Below are positions 43,748 through 57,770 of a stretch of 64,000 bases of DNA, piece by piece. Origin of the DNA: Diphasiastrum complanatum. Taxonomy: Eukaryota > Streptophyta > Lycopodiopsida > Lycopodiales > Lycopodiaceae. The position numbers and the translations under genes are program-made. A model generated the notes under the pieces. That model made no database searches. It was not told the DNA's origin and saw only the letters and a program-made list of their open reading frames with translations. Each line of letters opens with the position of its first letter. Within the stretch, counting starts at the first letter, position 1. The stretch spans positions 23,084,405 through 23,148,404 of the forward strand of contig CM055113.1 of assembly GCA_029204225.1 (NCBI GenBank), given 5' to 3'.

Positions 43748-44440
43748 TGATAATTGGAACAACTCGAGTTCTAGTGAGATGGTGACACTTGTCACAAAAG
43801 TTAAGAATTGCTATTTTGCTAGTATGCATCCAAATCCACATCTCAATGCCAAGTTTGGCCCAATCATGTTAAGAGGTGTAGATCATGAGACCAATCATAT
43901 TAAGAGGTGTAGATTATTTGGTCTAATCATGTTAAGAGGTGCAAATCACTTGGTCAATCACATTTAGAGATGCAAATCTTGTGGTCCCCCCCCAATCATG
44001 GAGAGTGGTGCAAATCTTGAGGTCCAATCATTATGAGAGGTGGTATCCATGGGGTACAATCATTTTAGAGGATGCGATTTGCAAGAACTTGAGTCACTAT
44101 TATATGGAAGTGAACTCTCTATGTACATACAACTTTTTTGAGAGATAATGCAATTTTTTACTTGAATCCACTTTGGTCTATTCTCTCTATACCCGAGAGC
44201 AAGGTGCTTGGTTTTGAGTCTCATAGTGAATTTTACTTAGTTTTTTCATGTGGACGTAAGAAAATTGCTTGTCTTTGGATGGACATAACTTTTTGTGTGG
44301 TTGAGCTCTTGTCTTGATTCACAGTGCATTAGATAGCTCTTCCAAATCCAAGTTGATCTAGCATAGATGGATCTTGTGCAAACTCACATGCATGGAGGTC
44401 ATGGTAGATGTTTGTAAGGTCCTCAAATCTCACTTTTTAA
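43748..44440 (+). repeat. LTR with ~30-bp minisatellite, inserted between two RNase H remnants
   Basis: The inverse counterpart of 12665-13345. It is flanked by a minus-strand RNase H on the left and a plus-strand RNase H on the right, with no internal domains of its own. It may be a solo LTR left by recombination. The edges are approximate. Confidence 0.65.
43860..44050 (+). repeat. ~30-bp minisatellite inside the LTR
   Basis: About six units of the form AATCATGTTAAGAGGTGYAGAT plus a variable tail, the reverse complement of the array at 13040-13260. A C-run (43986-43993) interrupts one unit. Confidence 0.85.
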
Positions 44441-44810
44441 CACAGATTGGGCTAGAGATGTTGATAGGAGAAAGTTGACATTAGGATATGTCTTTGTATT
44501 CAACAAAGGTCGTGCCTCTTGGAACAACAAGAAGCTGAATTCGACTACCGTTTATCTTCAATAGAGGCCAAATACATTGTCACCACACATGCTGCAAAAG
44601 AACCTATCTGGCTAAGGCATATTTTGTCGGACATCAATCTTATTCATTTACAAGCAACTTCCATCTTTTGCAACAATCAGAGTACAATTAATTTATCTGT
44701 TAGTCCCAGGTATCATTCCCGAAGCAAGCACATTGAGATAAAATATCATTTTGTCCAAGACACATTACTCGAAAGGGAGATCATTATAATATTTTGAAGA
44801 ATAGAGTTCA
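44441..44810 (+). pseudogene. copia RNase H fragment
   Basis: DWARDVDRRKLTLGYVFVFN, then (after a frame change) LSSIEAKYIVTTHAAKEPIW, LRHILSDI, IFCNNQSTINLSVSPRYH and SRSKHIEIKYHFVQD. This is a complete RNase H order for copia with one frame break. The 3' flank has a polypurine tract at the expected distance. Confidence 0.88.
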
Positions 44811-44906
44811 TGACAACGGATATATTTACTAGTGTTATCATTTGACCTCATTCTAAGTTTAGCAATATGCTCAACTCAACACCTTGATTTTTATGAGTTC
44901 ACATTA

Positions 44907-44915
44907 AGGGGGAGT
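44907..44915 (+). other. polypurine tract
   Basis: AAGGGGGAG about 100 bases after the RNase H remnant. Confidence 0.75.
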
Positions 44916-45700
44916 TTTCATTTCTTAAATCATTTTGTAATGTGGAACTACTCTACCATTTTACTTGCATTATTGAGATAGTGTCGAAAGTTTCGAGACT
45001 ATATGCAAAAATACACATATTGTTGACACAATGTCGAATCAATTGTCGAGGGTTACCAAATAACAATTTTAGTAGATTTGATAGTGGAGTCTTATCCACT
45101 ACATATTTGACGTCCAATCTTTTAGCTCCACATAGGACCTTCCAGGTGGATAATGTTGCATTCCATTAGAGTTGTGCCATCAACAACTATAAACAGATCA
45201 ATAGATTAGTTCATTTCAATCAATCAATCAAGTTGTTCATCAGGAGTATTCTTCTTCTTCTCCTCTCTTTGTTCTACCATAGGCGTAGTGATCAATAATA
45301 AGCTATTGCGAGTATAGGCTTTGTAAGAGTGAAATTTATAGCAGAATTAGATGTGCTATTATTATAGTGAAATTAGGGAGACATGAGTGGATGTATTTGC
45401 ACCATTTAGCAATATAGATTGCATTCGAGAAGTTGACACATGACTTGTCTTGTTCTACTATTTTTGTTATTCATGCTATTATGATCTGAGTTCTGATAAT
45501 TGGCAATGAAGCGATCTTTCTTTGTCATTCATTTTTTGCACTTGTGAATGATTATAAAGTTGAGTTTATGATAGCATTGAAATAGTTTTGTTATTACATT
45601 GACTATTGTTTTTGCTATCGACATCGAACTATCAGTGTCGAAGAATCATTGAACTATCGTTGTCGAATAGTTATTCAATTGATATACAATTTATTTCCAA
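44916..45700 (+). repeat. probable 3' LTR (right edge unknown)
   Basis: Sequence after the polypurine tract, rich in TGTCGA/ATCGAAC words near 44.98-45.07 and 45.61-45.67 kb. It does not start with a clean TG. The end is not defined because no partner LTR is in the window. Confidence 0.4.
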
Positions 45701-46060
45701 TAGTGCTTGATGATGCAAGTTACCTTTACTTGATAGATCAAATACTATACCTAAGCCTGATGTGGTGGTGGTGGATTGATGATGTGAATCTTTGGGTATT
45801 CTACAAATTAATATGCTCATCATATTAACCTGATTGTTTTACTAGAATCATATAAGTCTAAGTGATATTCCAAGTATTAGATCACTATAGTACATTAGCT
45901 CACATAATTATGAGATGTTTTTGCAATTATGTCTTGCAAGTACAAATTATACAACTTATCCTTCCATCATTGATTAATCTTGATGGATCCGACTACTGAT
46001 GATGTTGATCTGATGTCTAGTAAATATGTGGATATTCTGATGTACTACACATTATCAAAA
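45701..46060. other. intergenic, nothing recognised
   Basis: AT-rich, no coding signature. Confidence 0.5.
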
Positions 46061-46061
46061 A

Positions 46062-46354
46062 AAGTTTTTTTTTTTTTTTTTTTTGTATCTTGATGATGGT
46101 TACATGCTAGTTCGATGTGTATCACAATTTGGAATCATAATTGGCTGGTGACATGGTGGATGACATGGCATAAATTTCAAGTCTTAATGCACTCATATTA
46201 GATTTGACACTAGATGAGGTGCGGTAATGTATCAAATACATGGAAATATGATTAAGGTCAACATTATAGATGGATGGCAGTGGCCCTTCATTTTTTAGTA
46301 TATTCATTTAATTAAGATGGGGGGAATATTTACCCCCCCCCTCCCCCCCCCCCC
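46062..46354. repeat. homopolymer tracts T(n) and C(n)
   Basis: A T-run of about 22 (46062-46083) and a C-run with one T (46333-46354). Between them is a short minus-strand frame that I could not identify. Confidence 0.85.
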
Positions 46355-47562
46355 AATTCCCCCCGTCGCCTATCCATAAATTTTCATATTGGCTCTCAAC
46401 TTCCAATAAATGACAACAACAATACGTAGGATGCAACCATTCAATACATGAGCAAATTTATTGATATTCTAAATAAGACCATACTCATAACCAGCTTAAC
46501 ATGGTACTTGCAAAAACATCACATGTGAAAAGTCGCTTAACCATAGTGGAATATAAATAGCCGCTTAACTATGAACTGAAGTAACCAACTACAATTCCAT
46601 AACACTAAAGCTGGGCCACCAGTTGTTAGTTTAAGCATTCCATTTCAAACTTAACATCACACAATATCAATTACCATTTTAAATCTTTTTATGGTCTAGG
46701 GTACATGGTATTGCACCAGCCTAGGCTTGTCTACGCTATTTCAATAAGTCTCAAAGATTATTATCTTTCCACTGATGACATGCAATTTCCTTGCAATGAT
46801 ATATTTGGACCTTAGTTAGGATTCATATCCTGTTGATTGCCCGTTATTATTTTTCCTTGAGTAGATGCTTTGCAAAAATCCTTACAAGAATAATGTTCCT
46901 TGGTTGTTCATCAACATGGTAAGCGGCCAACAAAACATCTTTGGCACTAGAACAGTATTATGCCCTCATTACATTAGTACACAATGGCATTGATCATTCA
47001 ATAGAGGATGGCACCTCAAAGCAATGGTTTTTTCATTGCAAAAGGCATGTAGGGCCTACGATTGCACATATCATGACCTCTTGCTCTCAAATGCATGGAT
47101 ATTCTTTCAAGAATTCAATGAGAGATCCCTTGGGCCAAGGTGCATTCTATAGTGGCGATACCGTCACCCCATGATAGATTCAAGAGACAACTAGACATGA
47201 ACAACTAAACTCAATTGATTATCCTAACTCGTAGTGGCTTGTCCATCATGTCTCCTTTGCTATGTTGCAAGGCAAAAAAAACTAACTCTTTTCTCCCGTG
47301 ATAGTTAAAAAACATCATAGTTTTAAAGGACTAAAATTATAAATGTTTAGGAGGCGATAGTTTGCTATTAAGTTAATGTATCAAAAATGACTTGTAAATG
47401 AACACAAGTTCAATTTTTGATTTGAAAGACATGCAATGAAAAACTTTTGACACACTCATGATGTCTTCTAGCCACATATTATAGGCCTTGCCAATTTTGA
47501 ATGGCCTTTTGAGTTTCGTCATCTTTCTTGATCGAACATGAACTCAACATTTTGTCCATTTT
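46355..47562. other. intergenic, nothing recognised
   Basis: A plus-strand frame at 46941-47174 has no known domain. No repeats of note. Confidence 0.5.
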
Positions 47563-47805
47563 TTAAGATTTATTGGTACGAGTAGGAGCTTTAAGGACAT
47601 TGTCAAGTCTTGATCTTTTATTTGTCCTCAAGTAAAGAGGAATGCTTCTTGCTCCTTCTATATCACAATCACCATCATTTTCTTGGAACATGAAATTCTT
47701 AAATCCATCATAACTAGAGATAGAAGAAAAGTATACTTTGTGACTAGTCACGTGACTACTAGCACCACTCTCAATCTACCATAGATCTAAGCCATCACTA
47801 GAAGG
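47563..47805 (-). pseudogene. copia protease remnant
   Basis: Reads IESGASSHVTSHKVYF, then SSISSYDGFKNFMF and DIEGARSIPL. The active-site Asp is changed to Glu (ESGAS). No other domains of this copy are found; the (GT)n tract begins just beyond it. Confidence 0.7.
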
Positions 47806-47824
47806 TACAAGACAAGAAGACATC

Positions 47825-47826
<2 letters not shown>

Positions 47827-47916
<90 letters not shown>

Positions 47917-47952
47917 GCACGTCGCGCACGCGCGAGCGTGCGTGCGTGCGTG
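47827..47952 (+). repeat. (GT)n microsatellite plus alternating CG-rich stretch
   Basis: About 44 GT units (47827-47914), continuing as CGCACGTCGCGCACGCGCG and GTGCGTGCGTGCGTGG. Nearly the whole 125 bases alternate purine and pyrimidine. Confidence 0.95.
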
Positions 47953-50696
<2,744 letters not shown>

Positions 50697-50767
50697 CCCC
50701 ATTTAACTTAAAGGGTAACATTGATTATTTTTTTAATAATCAATGTTATTCTTTAAGTTAAATGGGG
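50697..50767. repeat. near-perfect hairpin, 33-bp arms
   Basis: The left arm 50697-50729 and right arm 50735-50767 pair at 31 of 33 positions across a five-T loop. The only mismatches are GG against AA in the middle. The word AATAATCAATGTT, part of the arm, also occurs just upstream at about 50656-50668. Confidence 0.9.
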
Positions 50768-50809
50768 TAAAGAAATTGCATTTTAAAAGAATTAAAAAAA
50801 AATGATTCT

Positions 50810-51025
50810 AATACTGAAATAGGAGTGACACCTCACCTTTTTGCAAATCATTACAATAGCTTACCGCTATGATGACAAAGCTTAAAAAGAAAAAACAAAT
50901 ACTACATTTCATTAATCAAAAAATAAAAGATGCATTTTAATGCTCAAACTCACGTGAGAATGACACCTCAGCTTTTAGAAAATCGTCACAATAGCTCAAC
51001 ACTGTCACAACAAAGATAACTAGAG
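50810..51025 (+). repeat. diverged tandem duplication, ~130 bp
   Basis: Two blocks share GACACCTCA, a TTTTTGCAAATC / TTTTAGAAAATC segment, ACAATAGCT and GACAAAG/ACAACAAAG in the same order. Confidence 0.6.
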
Positions 51026-51361
51026 CTTTGTGTGGTCTGTGAATACTAAAGGTCCTAGCCCTTAGGTATCGGCCTCTTGCATAGGTTATTGGAACATGGA
51101 AAGCTATCTGAGTGATGTTTTTTTCACTATAGTTTAATATCTAGAACAAGGTCCCAGAGTTATTCAAATATGGATAGTCTGGAAAGGTATATAAGCTTTA
51201 CATGACAAGATTACATGCTAGAGGGTCCCCAACTAAGAGGGTGGAATGTTTGAAATATCGAGACATAGATCCTCTTAAGATACTTTTTCTTTTGTTTTGA
51301 TGTTTTAACATAATTCAATCCAAGGTTTAATAATAAGATGTCCCTAGATATTATAGACTAG
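51026..51361. other. intergenic, nothing recognised
   Basis: No coding signature. Confidence 0.5.
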
Positions 51362-51645
51362 ATAATGTGTGCTTGTTGGCCATTAGAGGAATATAGTGGC
51401 TCGTTCTCTCGTCGCGCCACATTACAGGAATATGGTGGCTCATTCTCTCGTTGCGACACATTGTAGGGATATTATGGCAAGTCATGATGTTGAGCTATGG
51501 TAACGTGTGTTTGTTGGCCATTACATGAATATAGTGGCTCGTACTCTCGTCGCGCCACGACACATTGTAGGGATTTTATGACAAGTCCTCTTGTTGAGCT
51601 GCGATAGCCATTATATTCCTATAATGGCCAACAAACACACATTAT
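51362..51645. mobile_element. 284-bp foldback/MITE-like element
   Basis: Terminal inverted repeats of 38 bp: the left (51362-51399) begins ATAATGTGTGCTTGTTGG, and the right (51608-51645) is its complement with about four mismatches. The inside holds repeated GGAATATRGTGGCTCRTWCTC and CTCGTYGCGMCAC words. No coding capacity and no clear target duplication. Confidence 0.75.
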
Positions 51646-52390
51646 CAAGCATAATGTGTTGCAAAAAAACACCTATGGTCCATGGATTCATGTCACATGG
51701 CACGAAATAAGTATAGGGTCTAGTATGTGGGTTTAGGGCACAAGAATATCCTATAAGTTTGATATGTGCGGCTCTCAAACATATATGGTCCATAATGTCA
51801 CACATGACACAAACCTAGCAATGGACTTTGAATATGGGGGGCCCACAAAACAATGACTACATGCCACTTGGCAAAACCTTAGCCTAGCTTTTGAATGTGC
51901 GGGCCACAAACACACTCAAGTAATAGGTGGGGCCGATGAGAGGGCTATTTATTTTCAAAATTTCGTTAAAAATTCCATCCATGAAGGCTACATTTTTTCG
52001 AGATTCCATACATGAGGGCCTCCATATTTTAGATTTAAGTTCATGTGGGCTCTGTATTTTCAGGATCCATCTGTGAGGCCTACGTAGAGGGTTGAAAATG
52101 ACAACAAATCATATATGTAGAAAAAAATTAGGTTCTATTATTATGCCCCAGGTAATGGTGGTCCTTAACTCAATTTGGACTGGTGATTTAATTACGATTT
52201 GAGCTTACACACGATATGAGAATAATCAACACATGTTGATAGCCCACTCGTAATGCCAAGTGCTCTAGTTTGAGACACCTTCAAAGGCATAATATGCATG
52301 TGCTCTTCTCTCCCCTCATGAATATGCCATTCTCTCTAGAATTTCTCATTTTCTCTCTAAAATGCACATTCTCTCTTGGCATTACGTAGT
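51646..52390. other. intergenic with weak repeats
   Basis: Four loose copies of TCCATNCATGAGGGCYTCCAT occur at 51970-52090. No gene. Confidence 0.5.
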
Positions 52391-52485
52391 GGAAGGCCCG
52401 GGCCTCGGGCCTTCCATCAGGTCGGGGGCCTGCCCTCGGGCAAGGGCCCTTTGTGCAAGGAAGGCCCTCGGACTGAGGGCCTTCC
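52391..52485. repeat. GC-rich double palindrome
   Basis: Two palindromes, 52391-52415 (GGAAGGCCCG ... GGGCCTTCC) and 52459-52485 (GGAAGGCCCTC ... GAGGGCCTTCC), flank CCCTCGGGCAAGGGCCC. It is strikingly GC-rich against AT-rich surroundings, about 2.2 kb before the PIF-like coding region. Confidence 0.85.
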
Positions 52486-53100
52486 AACCTCGATAAATCG
52501 CTAGCCAGTATTTTTGTTTGGAGATTTTTTTATCTTCACAGTCAGGAGATCCATGTTTTGAAATCGGGGATCATTTGGCCTGGGAGATTCCTCCCCCATT
52601 AATTGTTACTTTTCAGTTAAAACGCATGAGAACACAGTAAACGTAGGACAAGCATGGGCATGAGTAATACAAGAAGTGAAACGTGAAGTAAATATAATGG
52701 CCAGGGATTTACTTGGGGTCTCGCCCGATTCTTGTGCCGTCCCTCGGCTCCTGCCTACTGCGGGCCCTCAAATCGAGGGAGACCCCCATTGTGAAGCCTC
52801 CCCTCATATTGTATCACCCGTGATAAACCAGTTTGGTTCATACAGGCCCCCCAACATGCAATTCATATACCATGTTTTATCGATACCTGGCTCGTATAAA
52901 AAAATTAGCAAAATTGTAATAACCAAAATCTTAATTCTACTCTCCCGACAACCCCATCTCTCCCTCCCCCCCCCCCCCCCCCCCCCTCCTCTTTTTTCTT
53001 TTTAAAAGTTTATTTGGAGTAGCGAATGGATGCCATGCCAACTGGCATGGCACTCGAGGCCACCAATCATCGCCATGAAAGAGACATAATCCTTTACAGC
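52486..53100. other. intergenic upstream of PIF-like gene
   Basis: A C-run (52965-52986) follows a frame at 52676-53005 that I could not identify. No other features. Confidence 0.5.
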
Positions 53101-53133
53101 GCCCCCCCCACCTCCAATAGGCCTAACACACTA

Positions 53134-53345
53134 TATTTTTTGAGTCCCACCGGTTGGATTCCGCCACGTGGCATACTGACACTTGGACTTTTTTAAATGG
53201 TTGAGCTTCACGGAATCTGAACGGTATTCGTGGAATCCAACGGTAGGGGACTTGAGATCTCCGTGTGTCATCAAAATACGACCTCTCTCTCTCGCTCTCG
53301 ATCTCGATTTCAATCTCGAGCTGCTGCTGCTTCATTTTATCTACT
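53134..53345 (+). promoter_or_regulatory. likely promoter and leader of PIF-like gene, with G-box
   Basis: A TATATTTTTT stretch (about 53132) is followed by a palindromic G-box CCACGTGG (53164-53171). Then comes a CT-rich leader (53282-53312, CTCTCTCTCTCGCTCTCG). CT-rich leaders are common in plant 5' UTRs. PIF proteins bind CACGTG, so self-regulation is possible. The transcription start is inferred, not seen. Confidence 0.4.
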
Positions 53346-54707
53346 CCTGTTCATCGATCGCGTGATAATATTTGTTAATGGATGATCCTATTTCTGCCAG
53401 AGTCCTCGCTTTGATACTCCACAATCTGTGAATTCGGATGCAGTCTGTGAGTGAATATCTGATTTGCCTTTCTTTTAAGCTCGATACAGTAGATTTTCTT
53501 CCAATTTCAGAAGCTAAGCAGACTGATATTTGATTGTATAATCGCTTCTATTGTAGACTTGTAGATGTGCTTCGTGTTGATGCTAGACTCTAGTTTGAAG
53601 CAAGTTCTTGGAGAGTACCAGCAAATTGGCTTTGTAGTTTTGGTTGAGATTATTATGAGAACCAGCTTGTACGAGAATTTGAGAAATATTTATATTTCAT
53701 GATTATACAAGATATGTGTGGTTTCAGTGTTGCAGGGAAGGTTTACCGGTTGAAGATCCATTCTCATATTAACGGATCTTCAACTACTTGCAATGCAAAA
53801 GATGAATTAAGGCATTATATTGAGTAATTGATGTTAGCTAGGAGTAGAGCCTTCTTGCACGTTTGCTTAGATTGACAAAATGTTGCGGGGCTTGCAAAAG
53901 ACATTTAAGATTTCGAAGCTTACTCATTCACCATCAGTAGCTTATATTTATTAAGTTTCTTTTATACGTCCTGATTTGTGCTTGGAATTGGAGTTGAACT
54001 CCAGATTTCAAGAAGCAAAACAAAGTTCTGTACCAACTCACCACTTAGTATTGAGAATCATCCGCCAAAATGCTTGCAGGTTGCCATCTCTTTATTTACA
54101 ATCCGTCTTCTTTCTTTTTGTAGCTACCCTAATAAGAAAGGTTCTTCTAGATATAGCACATGTAGTTGCAATCTCCTTCTGTAAAGCTAGATAAATAGCT
54201 GTAACGACGAAGTTCTCGAATCATAGCTTATTTCTTACTTGACAACGTTTGTATCAACAGAAGTAGGCCGCGAATGGTCTTTTTTATTTATAATCTTAAT
54301 CTGGATGAGAGCACTCAAGCTTTCTTGCTCTTACGAAAGAGTCATTGAACATCAGACCGTTTGGCTCTTGTATGTGCCTAAACTAAGATCTACATGCATG
54401 GCAGAAGAACATAACTTTCACTTTCAGATGTACAAGTTCTTACGGAATCCTCACACTTCAAAGCTTGATGCTCACAAGGCATTAGAACAAGATGATATGC
54501 ACAACCATCTGCATTTTCGGCAACGTTGTAGCTACCTGATCCATTGTATATCCTCTATTGATTAGCCCTTGACACATTATCAGAGAATTTTCCTTTGAGC
54601 GAAGGGTTTTAAGATGGTTTATTTTGTCACTTTCGAACCCACATGAATAATTAGAAGGCCTTCTTGCGGAAGCATTGTTTGATAAACTACGATCCCAAAG
54701 TTTGTAG
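53346..54707 (+). other. 5' untranslated/intron region of PIF-like gene
   Basis: No long open frame in register with the gene. A weakly PIF-like stretch at about 53975-54090 (GVELQISRSKTK, ENHPPKCLQ) could be a decayed or mis-framed exon with the phytochrome-B-binding region, but its Trp and GQ residues are absent. Possible splice donors (CTGTGAGTGA at 53444) suggest leader introns. Confidence 0.35.
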
Positions 54708-57275
54708 ATGCGAGGACAAAATGACGTCCTGGCCACAGTACTTCCTAGACGAGTCGCTTGAAGGAGGATATTGCTCTGAATTTTTTGGGGAAATCCCAGA
54801 ATCAAGCATGCAGAATTCCAGAGACTCGCTTGTGCAGTTTTCAGGAGGGTCGTCTCCACATGCTTCAGAGATTGGAATCACCAAGGTTGCTAGTACAAGT
54901 GCTGCAATGGCTCTTGGAGCAAGTCGAGCGGCGGGTTTGATTCCTCAGCTTGGTGTGGTTGAGGCTTTCAACGGAGTGCGGACCAGCATGCGACCTTACT
55001 CAAAATTGCTTACGAGTTTGGCTCCATTTACTCCCAAGAATACCGAAATGAAACAAAAATCGGAATACCCTCCCACTAATACTTTCTTGCAAAACGTCAA
55101 CGAATTGGATATGCCTACCTGCATGATGCTATCCGAACCACAACCTTTTGGTGCGATTTTTAACTTGCCACAATTGCCAGAGACAGTTCCTCCTCCACAA
55201 GTTCCACTTCTCCCGTTCATTGCTAAAGTTGACCCCGCTTGCAGTGTTAGTTTGATCAGCTCAAACCCTGCCAATTACTTCAAATTACAGTCTGATGACG
55301 GGGGTACTGAAAGGGATAGCCTTATAGAATTATGTGTGCCTGATGTACTTGCCGCTGTGAAGAATGAAGCGAAGCCTGAAATTGTAGGTTTACAGTGTAC
55401 GAATTCTCGTACTTCTCAAAATCAATGCATCTCGCAGTCGAGTAAGCCTTCGCCAGAAATTTCTTCTTTTGAGGAGCAATTTCAGAGTACATCTGTAGCA
55501 GATGACTGCAGTTTTGAAGCAAAATCTCCGTACATTGATCCGAATCACATCGCGGACGCCAAAGAAAGTGAACAGGCTGGGCTGAAGAAAAGCGTACAGG
55601 ATCGTTCAGATACTTTACACACACCTGAGCTGACTGAGACTTCCTCGGAGAGAGCACATAACAATGGTGTTCGAGGAGAGACGACTAAGAAGCCAACAAC
55701 ACCTACTGGAAAGAGGAAATTAGCCAGCGATCGCGAGATTGAAGAATCTGCAGATTGTCAATCTGAAGTGAGTTGGTTTATCTGCAATCTGAAGTGAGTT
55801 CGTTTTTATGTTGAGTAGTGCAGTTTTGGAAGAGATTTCGTAGAGTTTGCTCAGGAATATAGATTTTATTTATGAGGAAAATTTTCTGAAAGACAGACAT
55901 TCGATTAGATGGCTAACCCTTAAAATCGCAGGATGAATTTATTGAGGTTAAAAAGGTTGCGTTGGAATGCGGCCGTGGGAGAATATTAAAAAGAAGGAGA
56001 ACAGCAGAAGTGCATAATTTATCAGAACGGGTTGATGTCATTTGCTTAAAGTTTGAGATTCAAATTTCTCCATATTGCGTAGCATTCACATTGTTGATTA
56101 CCCAGTCTTGTGTAGGACTTTCTCGAAACATAAGTTTCAGGCTGCTGAAGTCAATCAGTCAGTGAGCCAGGTTACGCTTAGAAAGGTCAATATTGCTCTA
56201 ACCTTTGCTGTTTTTTGACGATACAGAGAAGAAGGGATCGAATCAATGAAAGGATGAGGGCTTTGCAGGATCTCATACCTAATTCCATTAAAGTTCGTAT
56301 TTTCCTAACTTATTTCCTTTCGGATTTAACTGATTTTTCGCACATTTTGACTGTTTTAAAGGTGACTGCATTACGTGAAATACTAGGTATTATCAGGATC
56401 TAAATTTAGTCTGTATGGAACAGACAGATAAAGCTTCCATGCTCGATGAGGCTATCGATTACTTGAAAGAGCTTCAGCTTCAGCTTCAGGTTTAATCTGT
56501 TGTTTTTTGGTCCACCAAGACTCTCTAGCTTATCATTTACGTTTTACTCAACTTGAACTACCTTAATCGGCATTTGGCGATGCAACAGCTGGCTATTGTG
56601 TATTTTTTGTGAATCTTGGTCACTTTCTCTTTCAGCATCTTGGTTAGTTGGATCTGGCTATGCAGATGATGTCAATCAGAACTGGAATGAGCATACCTCC
56701 AATGCTAATTCCAGCCAGAATGCAGCACCTTCAGCTATTGCAAATGCCGCGTCTGCCACATATGTCAATGGGGATGGGCATGGGAATGGGGTTGGGGTTG
56801 GGCAAGGTAGACATGGCTGCTGCTACCTCCGCCCAACCATTTATTTCCTATCCAGCCTCTCAGTGTGAATCAGCCTCAACAATATCGGATGACTACAATC
56901 GATTGCCCTACTCAAATCTGATGGATTCCTACAGCCCCCTCATTAATCGCCAGGTTGATTCCTTTCGAAATAAGTAAAATTTGCGATTGAAATCTGTCTT
57001 TTTGCAGCAAATTGTTTTTCTTCTGCAACTTAGGCTCTTGGAATAAAGAAATATACAATGCATAGTTATTTAGTTGTTGAAAGATTTTGTTTTCTTTGCA
57101 GCCTGTGAACATGGAAACATACAATCCATACATACAGTACCCGCAACAGCACATCCGGAGTCAATTTCCGCAGCAACTCTTACATCCCTCTCGACAACAA
57201 CAATTAATACAACCAACGACACAGCAAAACCAGCAACCTCTATTCCACCATGAGGGGCATACTAACCAGGAGTGA
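54708..57275 (+). CDS. PIF-like bHLH transcription factor
   Basis: Exons: 54708-55767, 55932-56030, 56227-56292, 56424-56489, 56666-56953, 57102-57275, all with AG acceptors and GT donors and keeping frame. From the first in-frame ATG (54721) it is 579 residues. The N-terminus CEDKMTSWPQYFLDESLEGG matches the EDEM(V/A)SWLQYPLDDS box of PIF proteins. The basic region has HNLSERRRRDR (His-Glu-Arg, the G-box-binding set), then RINERMRALQDLIPNSIK and DKASMLDEAIDYLKELQLQL, with two 66-base exons typical of PIF genes. Ile in PNSIK replaces the usual Asn. A Met/Gly-rich stretch (MGMGMGMGLGLG) and a Gln-rich tail follow. It would act in the nucleus in light signalling. A conserved phyB-binding (APB) motif was not found upstream. 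The start may lie in an unseen earlier exon. Confidence 0.9.
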
Positions 57276-57677
57276 ATATCCCATGGTATCCCATCTGCTG
57301 TCCTGTAGCCCCTCTGTATTTGATCATGAATCCTAAAAATAAATACTTTCTTCATTAAAGTGATGTTAGCTCCCTATAAGCCTGTTGCTCTTCCTATTTG
57401 AATTTCCAAAGTGAGATTTTATACTCGATCCAGATTGTTGTGCAAATTTTCATTCTTACTCTCTTTTTGTTTCTGGCATGTCCAGTTTTCTTGTGCAAAG
57501 GCTTCAGTAGCGGGTTGAAATGCTTGATTCTTGTGATTTGTAATAGTCAAACAAGCTATAAAACTAGGTAATACAACATTAAGTTGCATGAGAGACTTAT
57601 ACCAAACATGAAATATGCCCCTTGTTTGGATGACTCCATGAGTCCTTGTGAGTGTAAAATTGTGTGCACTTCCTAGA
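57276..57677 (+). other. 3' UTR and downstream of PIF-like gene
   Basis: An AATAAA-like AAATAAATA at about 57336 could be the polyadenylation signal. Nothing else is recognised. Confidence 0.45.
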
Positions 57678-57770
57678 ATGTTGTGCATTGGTGTCCTCCC
57701 TTATGGAGAGAATGGTTTGATGCTTGTGGAGTGAATTGCTGTCCTCCCTTGTGGAGTGAATGGTTTGATG
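57678..57770 (+). repeat. ~46-bp tandem duplication
   Basis: Two copies of a unit ending GTCCTCCCTTRTGGAGWGAA plus TGGTTTGATGCTTG. Confidence 0.85.

Noticed and set aside
46122-46307. Minus-strand frame as a copia gag piece
   Set aside because: A weak similarity in a few residues only; it could not be extended in any frame.
52676-53005. Pro-rich protein
   Set aside because: The proline run is a C-homopolymer; the rest is not recognised.
54239-54565. Separate gene upstream of the PIF-like coding region
   Set aside because: It lies in the likely leader or intron region of the PIF-like gene and shows no domain.
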